NCBI RefSeq assembly: GCF_033118175.1
Contig: NC_083699.1
Span: 33,308,501-33,372,500 of the forward strand
Source of the DNA: Dama dama
Taxonomy: Eukaryota > Chordata > Mammalia > Artiodactyla > Cervidae
Length of the DNA stretch: 64,000 nt
Reading direction: 5' to 3'
Below the pieces are notes generated by a model. It saw nothing but the letters and a program-made list of their open reading frames with translations. It ran no database searches and was not told the origin of the DNA. Both the position numbers and the translations under genes were made by a program. Shown here piece after piece: positions 11,041-22,800 of the stretch; within the stretch, counting starts at the first letter, position 1; each line of letters opens with the position of its first letter.

Positions 11041-11300
11041 TGAGACAATTTTCTCAGAGGTATCTGTGTGATATCTTTCCAAAGTTCTAGCTTCTTGGGA
11101 TTGATGGGAGAAATGGGACTCAGTCTGATCTCCTTTGTAAAGACAGTATTACTCTGGCTTTACCTGTATTCCAGGTACATATCATTTCAACTTGCAAGAA
11201 AAATGTACTGCATTATTCCATTGCCAAGCCAAACCTGAAATCGAAACACACAGAGGATGCAAAATAAAAATGGCTGTGTACAAATATAAGGAATTGTCTC

Positions 11301-11477
11301 AGTGCTCCGGCCTGGTGCACTGGGAAGACCCAGAGGAATTGGGTGGAGAGGGAGGTGGGAGCTGGGATCGGGATGGGGAATACATGTAAATCCATGGCTG
11401 ATTCATATCAATGTATGACAAAACCCACTGAAATGTTGTGAAGTGATTGGCCTCCAACTAATAAAAAAATTTTAAAA
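11301..11477 (+). mobile_element. Short 5'-truncated ruminant L1 3' end with perfect target duplication
   Basis: The sequence from 'GGTGCACTGGGAAGACCCAG' to 'GCCTCCAACTAATAAAA' plus an A-rich tail is the L1 3' UTR of ruminants, including a polyadenylation-type AATAAA. A perfect 13-bp direct repeat AAGGAATTGTCTC flanks it at 11288-11300 and 11478-11490. It is a textbook LINE-mediated insertion of about 180 bp. It carries no coding sequence. Confidence 0.9.
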
Positions 11478-11490
11478 AAGGAATTGTCTC

Positions 11491-12906
11491 TGTCTGGTCA
11501 CATCCTGCCCAACATTTAAACTCAGAGAATTTCATATTCAGCAGATGTCTTACAGATAATTCAGCTAATCCTCACTTTTCAAAGATGAGGAAACTGTGGA
11601 CCAGAAAATCTAAGTGTCTTTTTCAATTTTTTACAATGAGTTAATGCTAGAGAAGGACTGAAAACCACAGGCTTTTTTTCTATTTCATAACTTGATCATC
11701 TAATTGTTTTTTTCCTTGATTGTCAGTTCCCTATCTCTAAACCTATATTTAGGCTTCCTAACCACAGCAAAAGGGACACAGCATTAGTTAAGTCGAATTA
11801 AAGAACCCTATTTACTTAAAAAAAAGAGAGAGAGCAAGATAGAAGGTTTGTTAAATGCTAAGAAGTTCATAATAGTCTAGTCATTTGACACAGGTTCTTA
11901 GGTTTCAATTACAGGAAAACATTATTGCCAAAGTCCACAAGTGCTATCCTAATTTTTCAGATTACTTCCTCAGAAAGTGTGCTTTTGATCTGTTCTTCCA
12001 TAGAAGAATAAATGTGCAGACTTCAATGCTTAATAAAGTTGAAAGCTTCTCCCTGGGGTAACTGAAATTCTATCAAAGGGGCGATAGACCTGGTTGCAGC
12101 TGCAACAAAGAAGTGCCATATAAAGCCAAGTGGAAAGCAGTTAAACATCATTGGTGGTACAGGGCTATTGAACACGGTCATATTAATTGGAATCTATTGC
12201 ACAGGACATTCCACTACATGCTGGGCAAATGACCCTGAAAGTTTTGAGTCTCTCCGGTGCATAAAAAAAAGTTCAGATGTAAAAATAATCATACAGATGG
12301 TGGATTCTCTATCCTTGAATGGGAATAGATACCCTGAGATATAGGTGACTGAAAAATTTCTTTTTTAAATAATGCCCTTTGAGTGAGTCCCCATATATGC
12401 ATCTTCTTTTACAATCACTTGAAAACTTGTCTTCTAATAATTTCACACAGAGCTTTCACTGTGGCAACATTCAAAAGAATAAAACTAATGAAACACAGCA
12501 ACTTTTACATTTTAACTTTTGCGCTTTGGGAAAATTCCAACTGAAAGATACAAGGTAGTTCAAGTTGGAGTTTCTTTATTGCTCCCAAAGTGAATAACTT
12601 CTAATATAATATAAAAATTAGAGAATTTTAAAGCCAAGGTAGTATGGAACATGTTTCAGGTACACCAGGATGCAACCCTCTGCACTTCTGGTTTAAATGT
12701 CTATGTCCTTAGCTGGTCATATTGTTACTGATTGCAGGTTGTGTGTAAAGAGCAATCACCATATTTGTCTTTTAGACAGAAGTATTCCTGAGCTTTATTA
12801 CAGGCCCTTTATCTTACTTTTTAAACTAAGTATTAAAAGAAAACCCCACAAGATATAATGCCATCAATGGGAATGTCAGAACTGTCATCAAGATATAGCT
12901 ACCTGA
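11491..12906. other. Intergenic DNA with a probable MIR fragment
   Basis: A minus-strand MIR-like core is visible at about 11540-11640 (AATCCTCAC, GATGAGGAAACTGTGG). The rest shows nothing I can name; a short (GA)n run lies at about 11824-11835. Confidence 0.45.
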
Positions 12907-13388
12907 TACAGTACTTTGCCAACAAAGGTCCGTCTAGTCAAGGCTACAGTTTTTCCAGTGGTCATGTATGGATGTGAGAGTTGGACTGTGAAGAAAGCTG
13001 AGCGCTGAAAAATTGATGCTTTTGAACTGTGGTGTTGAAGAAGACTCTTGAGAGTCCCTTGGACTGCAAGGAGATCCAACCAGTCCATCCTAAAGGAGAT
13101 CAGTCCTGGATGTTCATTGGAAGGACTGATGCTGAAGCTGAAACTCCAATACTTTGGCCACCTCATGCGAAGAGGTGACTCGTTGGAAAAGACCCTGATG
13201 CTGGGAGGGATTGGGGGCAGGAGGAGAAGGGGACGACAGAGGATGAGATGGCTGGATGGCATCACCGACTTGATGGACATGAGTTTGAGTAAACTCTGGG
13301 AGTTTGTGATGGACAGGGAGGCCTGGTGTGTTGCAGTTCATTTGGTTGCAAAGAGTCGGACACGACTGAGCGACTGAACTGAACTGAT
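12907..13388 (+). mobile_element. BovB LINE 3' end (copy 1 of a neighbouring pair)
   Basis: Plus-strand 5'-truncated BovB beginning near 'CAGTACTTTGCCAACAAAGG' and ending in 'GAGCGACTGAACTGAACTGA'. The frame at 13048-13377 encodes the C-terminal tail of the BovB protein (motifs MRVPWTARRSNQSILKEISP, LQYFGHLMRR, GRRRRGRQRMRWLDGI). No RT domain remains. A second, similar 3' end starts 170 bp downstream on the same strand. Confidence 0.93.
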
Positions 13389-13555
13389 AAGAATAATCCC
13401 TTTCTCAGTTCCCCAAATTTTGCCCAATTTTATAAATAAATGACCTAGAATACAAATCAGTGAAAACATAAGCCCTAACTAAATGATGACTAAAGGGTAA
13501 ATGTCCTTTAAAAGTACCACACTTTAAGCCAACTTTCATTTACTCAAAACTGTAA

Positions 13556-14036
13556 GCAAGACATTACTTTGCTGACAAAGGTCCATATAGTCAAAGCTAT
13601 GGTTTTTCCAGTAGTCATGTATGGATGTGAGAGTTGGACAATAAAGAAAGCTGAGCGCCGAAGAATTGATGCTTTTGAGCTGTGGTGTTGGAGAAGACTC
13701 TTGAGAGTCCCTTGGACAGCAAGGAGATCCAACCAGTCCATCCTAAAGGAGATCAGTCCTGGGTGTTCATTGGAAGGACTGATGCTGAAGCTGAAACTCC
13801 AATACTTTGGCCACCTGATGCTAAGAACTGACTCATTTGAAAAGACCCTGATTCTAGGAAAGATTGAAGGCAGGAGGAGAATGGAATGACAGGATGAGAT
13901 GGTTGGATGGCATCACCGATTCAATGGACATGAGTTTGAGTAAGCTCCAGGAGTTGGTGATGGACAGGGAAGCCTGGTGTGCTGCAGTCCATGGGGTTGC
14001 AAAGAGTCAGACACAACTGAGCAACTGAACTGAGCT
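13556..14036 (+). mobile_element. BovB LINE 3' end (copy 2 of a neighbouring pair)
   Basis: Begins near 'GACATTACTTTGCTGACAAA' and ends 'GAGCAACTGAACTGAGCTG'. The 13569-13889 frame covers the C-terminal BovB stretch (VKAMVFPVVMYGCESWTIKK, then RVPWTARRSNQSILKEISP) and is then broken. It starts at almost the same consensus position as copy 1. Confidence 0.93.
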
Positions 14037-15244
14037 GGAAGCCCCGAATTCTTACGTACATCAATCCTTTCATCAAGCTATATGATACATACTAAAAAGA
14101 TGCTGAGTTTATACAACATCCATGTCTTTGTCTTCCCCAGGGATCAACACATAATGTTGATTGGATTTTTGTTAACATTTTTATATAAAACATATCATTC
14201 ATAAGAAGTCCAAACACAGAAATCAACTCATTTACAACCACCTTTTCTTTAATTAAAGCAGTTCAAACAACTATGCCTTTTTTCCTCCTATAACAATAAC
14301 AAGTATCTTCCTTATATTTACCTTTCTACCAACAAGTGACATTTTGATGATTTCTACCTTTTATAAGATGATGACTTCAGAGTCAATTGGAGCTCCCAAC
14401 AGGTAGGAATTATTATTGCCAAGGAGAACAAGGAAGTATTTACAACCAGAGCTCATTAGAGAGTAGTATCTATGGAAAGCCTACTTCTTTGCTAAAGGTC
14501 AAATATCAATGAAAATAGTATTTAGGTAGCAGCAACATGACCTCTTGAGTCACGCTCCAATGGGTAGACTGGAACTCATAAAAGATAAATGACATATGAA
14601 AGAGTATGATATTCCACTCCAGGTCTTGCTTCGCCCAGGTAATGCATTAAGTGAGAGCCAAAACAAGATTTAATGGAAATTACAAGCTAGGCATATTAGG
14701 CCCTGCCAAATTTTCTCCTTAGATTGAGTAACTCTGGTCATCACTGCTTTCACTAATGATTACGATAATAGTCCAACATGGCTATCACTGAAAAAAAGGT
14801 TAGCAGGATATTAAATGAATCATTTTCCTACCAAGTCTTTATATTGTTCATAAAGCTTTCTCCCACAGCCCTTTACTAAAATTGCTGTGGTCATAATATT
14901 CTGTGAGGGAAGTGAACAAGCACTATACTATAAGTGGTCTCACTATAAAATACAATGGAAGATAGTAATCTGCAGTGAGAATATGCTTTTCCTAGATTAC
15001 CTACTTCCATAAATGTATATCACCTAATATTAATATTACTCAAACTATTTATCTGGGTGCATATTGGGTAACAAAAGTAGAGAATTTTTTTCCCCAGAGT
15101 ACAAATGTTTTCAAGTAATCATGTTATTGTTGTGTTATTTTTCTTAGTGACTGGTAAACTGTGATCATTTTACCTGCCTAAAAGACCTAGCAGAGACATT
15201 TGAGGAATGCTTGATGGTCCACTTAACTAAAAATCAGTCATTGA
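14037..15244. other. AT-rich intergenic DNA, nothing assigned
   Basis: No gene or nameable repeat seen. Confidence 0.45.
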
Positions 15245-15495
15245 CAAAATAGCACTAGGTTTGGAATCAAACAAATCTAATTTGAATTCAAACTACAATA
15301 CCTATAAATTCTGTGTAAATTCTGAACATTTAGATCAGATTATATAAATTCTCTAATCCTCAGTTTTTTCATTTCTAAAATGAAATGATAATACTTTCAA
15401 CACAGGGTTGTTATGAGGATTAAATGTGATAATAAATTTAAAACCCTTAGCACATGTCAGACACATAGTAATTACAGGGATAAATGGTAGCTATC
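15245..15495 (+). repeat. MIR SINE, ancient
   Basis: Plus-strand MIR: 'CCTCAGTTTTTTCATTTCTAAAATG', then 'CAGGGTTGTTATGAGGATTA' and 'AGACACATAGTAATTAC' in the expected order. Confidence 0.88.
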
Positions 15496-15784
15496 AGGGC
15501 CACGAACAGACTTTACAGGTCTTTTGAATTAGAAAAAGCCCTGTGGGGACTCCATTTGGAAAGCAGAGCATGAAATGGATTTTAAGCTCCTCTGGACCCC
15601 CAACCAGGTGCTTCTGTACAGTGTACAAACTGCACAACTGTACTTAGAAGCCTTGGGAGGTACTATCAACTACAGCACATAAATTTCTATCATTCAAATA
15701 ATTCCTTGTGAATCAGCTTTTTCCTCTCTCTAGGAAGCCCCTGCTATTTTGATATGCAACGAAAATAAGAAGATGATGAGACAG

Positions 15785-16060
15785 ATAATTTCACACACTA
15801 CTGGTGGAAGTATAAATGGTATATAATATTTCTGGAGGTAAAAATGGTAATATTCACTAAAAATCTTAAACAGGTTTATATCTTATGCTTTAGTAATTCC
15901 ATTTTGAGACCTTACTCTAAAAATAATCAGAGATACAGAAAAATATTTGTATAGCATTATATATAATAGTAAACATTGGAAACTATCTAAACATCTGATT
16001 ATAGTGAAATGAAATACTATGCATCACTTAAATTGCTTCTCAGAGAAGTTTTAATAGTAG
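15785..16060 (+). mobile_element. Old L1 fragment (end of ORF2 / 3' region)
   Basis: 'CTACTGGTGGAAGTATAAATGG', the later 'AAACATTGGAAACTATCTAA' and 'GAAATACTATGCATCAC' follow the order of an L1 end-of-ORF2 segment. It is heavily diverged. Confidence 0.72.
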
Positions 16061-16169
16061 AGCAAAAGCTCACTAAAATGCTGAGTGGAACAAGCAGAAT
16101 GCAGAATTGCATATTTACATGATTCCATTAAAATATATTGAAAAAATCCTGGGATAAACTGACAACAGG

Positions 16170-16287
16170 TGATTTTTTTTCCCCTGCATTGCAGGGCATG
16201 CAGGATCTTAATTTCCCAACCAGGAGTCAAACCCACACCTTTGCATTGGAAGTTGCGTCTTAAACATGGGACCATCAGGGAAGTCCC
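16170..16287 (-). mobile_element. CHR-type SINE, minus strand
   Basis: A T-rich left end, 'GCATGCAGGATCTTAATTTC', 'GGAGTCAAACCC' (reversed B box) and 'GGGACCATCAGGGAAGTCCC' at the right end are the reverse of the CHR SINE. Confidence 0.85.
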
Positions 16288-16344
16288 TTCAAGTTCTTCT
16301 TGACACATTCTCCTTAGACTGAGCATTTTTATTATTATAAGCAA

Positions 16345-16699
16345 AAAAGGAGGTTTTTTTTTTAAATTTTTGAAAATTGCTTAGAATAAGAGATTTGTTA
16401 GTTCATTAGCACTGGTCCTTTAATGAGTTAACTAATATGCAACACAAAGAAAGAATGAGTAGGTAATTTAATGTGGTAGGAAGGAAGATAACAGGAATTC
16501 CTAGAACTAAGATTACTTTGAGGAATATGAATTACACAGGAGAGGATAGCTGAAGCTTTAACTTGGTTGCAACTAAACAGTATAAGGGATGTCTGCTTCT
16601 GGATAGATATACCAAGGTATATCTGGTTCTGGAACAAATAGAACCAGATGCACCCTCCCTTCTGAAATAACCAAAACTCTGACAAAATATATCAAATGA
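16345..16699. other. Intergenic stretch, nothing assigned
   Basis: I see no gene or nameable repeat; the minus-strand frame at 16428-16685 has no recognisable features. Confidence 0.4.
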
Positions 16700-19600
16700 T
16701 AGTTTTAAAGATGTTAAGCATTAGGCGAGAAAGAGTAGTGACCTCTGAGTCAGAAAACAATAAAATGAGTTTTACATTTACCCAGCTTACTGCCTTAAGA
16801 AAGTTTCCAGGCTCTGACGTAGTGAGAAGTACCCAAGTAGTCTGTCTTCCCGACTTGAAGAATTAAAGCTGGGCTTTTGAATGGCCAAAAGAACTACAGT
16901 TGACAAAGCAGAGTCCCAGAGAGGAGAAATCGGCACTGAGAGAATTTCAGAGGTCTATGCAGGTTCCACCCGGAGCTGAATACTGATCAGTACATACATT
17001 AAGAAAACTACTAGAGACAGGGAAAAAACATTAGATAATCCTCAGACCTTATACAAGACTGGAGAGAAAATATAATAGAAACTGATCTAGAAATGACACA
17101 GATGATAGAATTAGTAGATAAGGACATATAATACATTATACCCAATACTATAACTATATTCCACAATTTCAGTAAGTTAGAGGAAAGCCTGAACATATAG
17201 AGATATGAAAGATTTTTTAAGACACAAATTGAATTTCTGAAGATGAAAAATGACAACATCTGAAATAAAAAAAACACTGATGGAATTAACTAGAAGAATA
17301 CATTGCAGAAGAAAAAGTTAGTGAATGAAATAATGTGGAAATAGAAACTAGCCAAATGAAAAATAAGAAGGATAAGGGTGAGGACGTAAAAAAAAGGAAC
17401 AGAACATCCAGTCTGCAGAAGAGTTTCAAGCAGCCTAACCCAAGTGTAACTGAGGTCCCCGAAGGAAAAGACAGATGGGAGGACAGAAAAAATTTTAGAA
17501 GATATAATGGCTAAAAATCTCCCAAATTTGATAAATATTGCAAACCCATGAATCTAAGATTCCCCGTAAACTACAAGAACAAGAAACACAATGAAAACTA
17601 TAGCAAGACATATTATAAACAAATTTCTTAAAATCATTGATAAAGAGAAAACCTTAAAAACAACCGGAGGAAGAAAGACACATTATGTACACAGGAACAC
17701 AGACTACAGATTTCTCACTGGAAACAATGGAAGCTGGAAGATAGGAACAGTTTTAAAATACTGAAAGAACTAAGCTGTTTACCTAGATTTCTACACTCAG
17801 CAAAAATATCTGACAAAAATGAAGGTAAGATAAAACTATATCAGATATACAAAGGCTGAAAGAATTCATTACAAGCTAGCAAGACCGCACTATAAAAAAA
17901 AAAATGTTAAAGTTCTTCAATCAGAAGGAAAATGATAACAGACTGAAACCTAGAGCTACACAAAGGAATGAAAAACACCAGAAATGGTAACTATATAGAT
18001 AATTAGAAAGATATTTTCTCTTATTATTTAAATCCCTTTGAAAGATAATTGACTGTTGAAAGCAAAATAATAATGTCTTGGGTTTCATAAAATATGTAGA
18101 AGTAAAATGTATGACAATAATAGTACAAACACTTGAAACACATGGAAGTATACCATTACAAAGTTGTTATACTATAAGAGGTAATTTAATATCACTTGAA
18201 GATAGATTATGATGTCTTAAAGATATATGCTGTAAACATGTAAACTCTGAAACAATCACTATATAACTATCAAAGAGCTACAGCTAATAAACCAACAAAG
18301 AAATAAAATAAACGTTAAATAAATAAAATAAAAATGTTCAATTAATCTAAAATAAGGCAGAAAAACAGAAAAAGTTAACAACGAACAGTTGGCACAAATA
18401 GAAAACAAATAGCAAGATGACAGATTTAAACACAAACATTTCAATACTCACATTTTATGTAGATAATTTAAACATCCCAACTAAAAGACAGAGATTGTCA
18501 GACTGGATAAAATAAGAAGAATCAACAATATTCTAAACTCACTTAAAAGCAAAATTGCAAATAGTTTTCATATTAAAGAAAAGGAAAAATATACCATGCT
18601 AACACTAATGAAAAAGCTGTAGAGACTATATTAATTAATATCAGACAAAGTAAATTTCAGAGCAAATAAAGTTTCCAAGGATAAAGAGGGTCATTTTGTA
18701 ACCATAAAGGGATCAATTCATCAAGAAGACAGAATAATTCTAAATATGTATATACCTAGTGCCAGCACATTAAAATACATGAAGCTAAAATGGTGAACTT
18801 CAAGGTGAAAAAAGCTTGCCATTAGATTTCAGAGATCTCAATTACCCTCTCAATAATTGACAAGTAGACAAGAAATCAGCAAAGGTATAGAGAACTTGAA
18901 CAACACTATTAACCAATTTGACCTTATTGACATTCATTGAACAAACACAACAGCAGAATGCACATTTTCTTTAGTGAATCTGGAACATTAACAAAGCTAT
19001 GCCATATATCCTGGGTTATAAAACAAAATTTAAAATTTTGAGTGAATTAAAATCATTTAAAGTATGTTCTCTGAATATAATTACTTCAGATATCAATAAC
19101 AAAGATTTCTGGAGAACAACCTAAAATTTGGAAACTAAAAAACATGCTTCTAAATAATCAGTGGGTCAAAGAAATCAATAGGGAAATTATAAAGTCTTTG
19201 TAACTGACATAATATGAATAGAGTATTGCAAAATTTATGAAATACACCTTAAGCAGTTTTTCGAGGGGAATTTATAGCATTAAACACCTACCATGGGTGA
19301 GAGCTCTCAAATAAATGATCTCAGCTTCAACCATTAGGAACTGGGAAAACAAGATCAAATGAAACCCATAGTAAGCAGAATAAAGGAAATAATGAGACCA
19401 CAGCAGAAATTAATAAAATAGGAAACAGAAAAACATTAGAGAATAATCTATAAAATCAAAAGCTGGTTATGTGTGAACATCTATAAAACTGACAAACATA
19501 TAGTGAGACTGATGAGGAAAAATGAGAAAGACACAAATGAAAGATAAAGAATGAGAGGTGAATAAGCTTCAGATACTACTAAAAGCAGATACTAAAAGTA

Positions 19601-19725
19601 TAATCAGGGAATATCATGAACAACTTTATGCCATGAAATTCAACAATTTAGATGAAATATTAAAACTCCTTGAAAGATACAAACTACCAATTTCCTTTGG
19701 AAATTTCAATTCTACTCAGGCAAAA
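16700..19725 (+). mobile_element. Ancient, heavily decayed L1 (ORF1 through ORF2 endonuclease part)
   Basis: The segment follows the linear order of a mammalian L1. About 16700-18000 is ORF1-like A-rich text (GACACATTATGTACACAGGA, CACTCAGCAAAAATATCTGA). About 18420-19720 is the 5' half of ORF2, covering the endonuclease and the start of RT (AAGAGGGTCATTTTGTAACC, AATATGTATATACCTAGTGC, AACTTTATGCCATGAAATTC). No long frame survives, so the copy is an old fossil, far older than the BovB elements. Resemblance fades near 19725. Confidence 0.72.
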
Positions 19726-20420
19726 GCAGGTTAGTATAGAATTGAAAGAGAACAGAAGTAATTATGGAAAATTATAAGGCACAGTCACAATGATAGTTTT
19801 TAACATACAGAAATTTTTAGTTCCTTTATGATCAGTTCTCTAGCAAAAAGCATCAGTAGACTCTGAGAATATAATTTTAAATGTGTCAAAGATGTGATGG
19901 AAAGCATGTCTTTTTTTTTAAGACCTAAAGGGAGTCACTGTTTTACATACTGTTAATATAAGATCTTATGTAAAAAGCAATATTAATGCAGTGATTAAGG
20001 TAAAATTAATAATTCTTATATGCTCCAGAATTATCTTTTTATGAACTTGGAAAAATATCTATAATATTCATAAATGATATGAAATGAGTATAAGGGGCTT
20101 CCACAAATTAACAAGAAAAATAAATGAAGCTATATAAAAATGATCAAAGGATATTGATATTATGATAATTCACAAGAAACACTATAGACATCCATAAATT
20201 TCATATTATTAAAGCACCTTCAACTTTATTAGTTATCAGAAACATGCAAAGTAAAATGAGATAGCATTTTTCATCCATTAGATTGACAATAAATAAAGGA
20301 CCATAATAATAATCATTGCTTTTAATGAAGAAATGGACAGTTTCAAAATTTCTTTTAAGGATATAAATTGCTATAGCTTGAGAAGAGCAATTTAACATTA
20401 TCTAGCCAAGTTTAAAATGA
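19726..20420. other. AT-rich gap between L1 pieces
   Basis: Probably part of the same old L1 or DNA inserted into it; I cannot name anything here. Confidence 0.35.
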
Positions 20421-21105
20421 ATATACGATGAAGCAAGGACGTACTTCAATGATGCAGAAACAGCATTTGAGTTTTGCCAACGTCTGTGGCAAAAATGCTC
20501 AACAAACTAGAAACAGATGAGAACTTCCTCAACCAGATAAAGTACAACTAGAGATGCGGATATGATCCCTGGGCCAGGAAAATCCCCCGAAGTAGGAAAT
20601 GGCAACCCACTCCAGTATTCTTGCCTGGAGAATCCCATGGACAGAGAAGCCTGGTGGGATATAGTCCATGGGGTCACAGAGAGTTGGACAAGACTGAGTG
20701 ATTGAGTACACACACAATATCAACTAGATGGTGAAAAACTGAAGGCTATAGATTCTTTTCCCTCAGATTAGGAATAAGCAATGTATCTGCTCTTGCATTT
20801 CTATTCAACCTTCTACATACTGTAGGATCTAGCCATGACAATTGGGAAAAAACGAAAAGGAATAAAACACATTCAGATAACAAAGGAAGGGCAAAACTCT
20901 GCATTTGAAACTGATACACTCTTATATGTAGAAAATTTTAATAAATACACCAAAAAGCTACAAGAACCATTAAACAAACTCTACAAGTTTGCAAGATTCA
21001 AGATCAATATACAAAATTCAATTATATGCACCAGCAATGAAAACCCAAAGCAAAATTAATTTTAAAATTTCCCTTTATAGTAACATCAAAAATAATAAAA
21101 TACTG
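20420..21105 (+). mobile_element. Ancient L1 ORF2 fragment (RT region)
   Basis: The frame at 20835-21059 reads like L1 ORF2 after the fingers region (MTIGKKRKGIKHIQITKEGQ, then a degenerate catalytic-box region around LLYVENFNKYTKKLQE). The FADD box is lost (the frame reads FETDTLL there). The left part, 20420-20557, is L1-like text with interruptions. A Bov-tA lies inside at 20558-20715. It probably continues the L1 of 16.7-19.7 kb. Confidence 0.75.
20558..20715 (+). mobile_element. Bov-tA SINE, head missing
   Basis: Starts at the B-box region (GATCCCTGGGCCAGG) and continues through the BovB-derived body to GACTGAGTGATTGAG. The first ~60 bp with the A box are absent. Confidence 0.87.
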
Positions 21106-21106
21106 A

Positions 21107-21228
21107 GGAGAATTCCCTGGTGGTCCAGTGGTCAAGACTCTGCACTTTCACTACCAAGGATGAGATTTCAATCCTTGGTCAGGGAACTAAGATCCTGCAA
21201 GCCATTTGGCATGGCCAGAAAAAAAGAA
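21107..21228 (+). mobile_element. CHR-type SINE
   Basis: 'GAATTCCCTGGTGGTCCAGTGG', 'CACTTTCACTACC', 'TTTCAATCCTTGGTCAGGG' and 'AACTAAGATCCTGCAAGCC' followed by an A-rich tail. Confidence 0.9.
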
Positions 21229-21295
21229 AAAAGATGTCTGCATTCTCTGGTTTGGTGGATACTTAAAACTGAGTCTTTTGTTTGCTTGTTTTTTA

Positions 21296-21420
21296 AAATT
21301 TGGCCACATTATACAGCACGATGCAGCTTGCAGGATCTCAGGTCCCCAGCCAGGGATAGAATCTAGGCCACAGCAGTGACAGCACAGAATCCTAACCATT
21401 GGATCATCAGGGAACTCCCT
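21296..21420 (-). mobile_element. CHR-type SINE, opposite orientation
   Basis: 'TTTGGCCACATTATACAGCA', 'GGTCCCCAGCCAGGGATAGAA' and 'ATTGGATCATCAGGGAACTCCC' are the reverse of a CHR SINE. With the plus-strand copy 70 bp away it forms a potential hairpin. Confidence 0.85.
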
Positions 21421-22299
21421 ATTCATAAAGATGGCTTTATGAGTCCTTTGGTGACTAACCTGATAGACCCTTCCAACTGCAACACCCATGACATGGACCT
21501 TTCTTTCTGTATTTACAGCTACTGATCCACCCTAACTGCGACTATAAACAACAGTCCGCTTGTCAGATTCTGTGCAGGAGACCAATCACTTTCCCAATCT
21601 TCTCTGACAGATGTCTTGCTTTGTGAAATTCTGAATTTTCCTTATTATTTAAGTTAATTGAGTTTTCGTTTTAGGTTATCTGGAACCAAAGGCACTTTTA
21701 CTGATAATATTGATACGTTAACTTTTTTCTCTTCCTGGTATGGTTTATTTGTGGACCGGGAGTGGCTGATTCTATGTTTGATTTCTCTTCAGGAAATTTC
21801 AGTGGTCCTGTTTTGGAAACTCTAAGCTTATTGCCTTCAAAGCCTCAGAGAATATTGAGAAAACTAATAAGTTGATTGTGATTATGAATAAAAATTATAG
21901 TAATGAATTATTTTTAAAAGTCTTGAGAGACTTATCCAAAAATAAACTAAGGGCAGAGCTCCCAGATTTTTCTTCTCAAACCTCCCTAAGTGAGTTTTTT
22001 TCTGAGATTGACAGATTTTATTTTCACTGTATTTTGAAAATTAGATGTAATACCCATGTGTTTTAAGCAGTAACTGTAATATATTTGCCTTAAAAACTGA
22101 CAAGAAGCAAAAAGAACTAGAACAAAGAGCCCTAATTTTGTACCCAGCTGCATGCTAAACACACAATGAGCCAATTTGAACCCAAATATAACTGCTATTT
22201 TCAGATGTCTGTTTAATTTCATAAGTAACACATGAATGTATTCTATTATGAAAGATTCAAACAATCTCCAAGTTCCTTTCCTTTTTATAACTATTTGCA
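21421..22299. other. Intergenic DNA, nothing assigned
   Basis: No gene seen; the open frames at 21872-22066 and 21986-22312 lack recognisable domains. Confidence 0.4.
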
Positions 22300-22800
22300 T
22301 ACATACACACATATAACTTTAAATATTTTATATAAATGTAGTCATCATGAATATACTATTCTGTGGTTTGCATTTTTACTTAATAATTTATTTTGAAAAA
22401 ATTTCCAAGTCAGTATACAGGGCTTGGGCTTCCCAGGTGGCTCAGTGGTAAAGCATCCGCCTGCAGTGAAGGAGACGCAGGTTCGAACCCTGGATTAAGA
22501 AGATTCCCTGGAGAAGGAAATGGCAACCCACTCTAGTACTCTTGCAGAAAATCCCATAGACAGAGGGGCCTGGCAGGCTGCAGTCCATGGAATCGCAAAA
22601 GAGTTGGACACAACTTGACTAAACAATAATACAGAGCTCATGTTAACAACAACATAATATTCAGTAATGGAGTACATATAATTTATTTAACCATATCTAG
22701 TAACTGATATTTAGATTCCTTCCAATTTTCAATTGTTACTATATTTCAGTGAACCACAAACATTTCTTTATTCATATTTTTCTGTAGCATTTTAAAAAAT
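22300..22800 (+). mobile_element. Old L1 3'-UTR-like DNA split by a Bov-tA
   Basis: Both flanks of the SINE ('GTAGTCATCATGAATATAC...' on the left; 'AATGGAGTACATATAATTTA...TTAGATTCCTTCCAATTTTC' on the right) look like one old L1 3' UTR. It is low-complexity-like and heavily diverged. Confidence 0.5.
22428..22624 (+). mobile_element. Bov-tA SINE
   Basis: Plus-strand copy with head GGCTTCCCAGGTGGCTCAG and a perfect B-box-like GGTTCGAACCC. The target repeat is roughly ATACAGGGCT / ATACAGAGCT on the two sides. Confidence 0.9.

Noticed and set aside
22470..22500. tRNA-like A and B boxes, for example GGTTCGAACCC, as a real tRNA gene
   Set aside because: The boxes lie in Bov-tA and CHR SINE heads; no cloverleaf with an anticodon stem can be drawn across them, and the SINE bodies follow directly.
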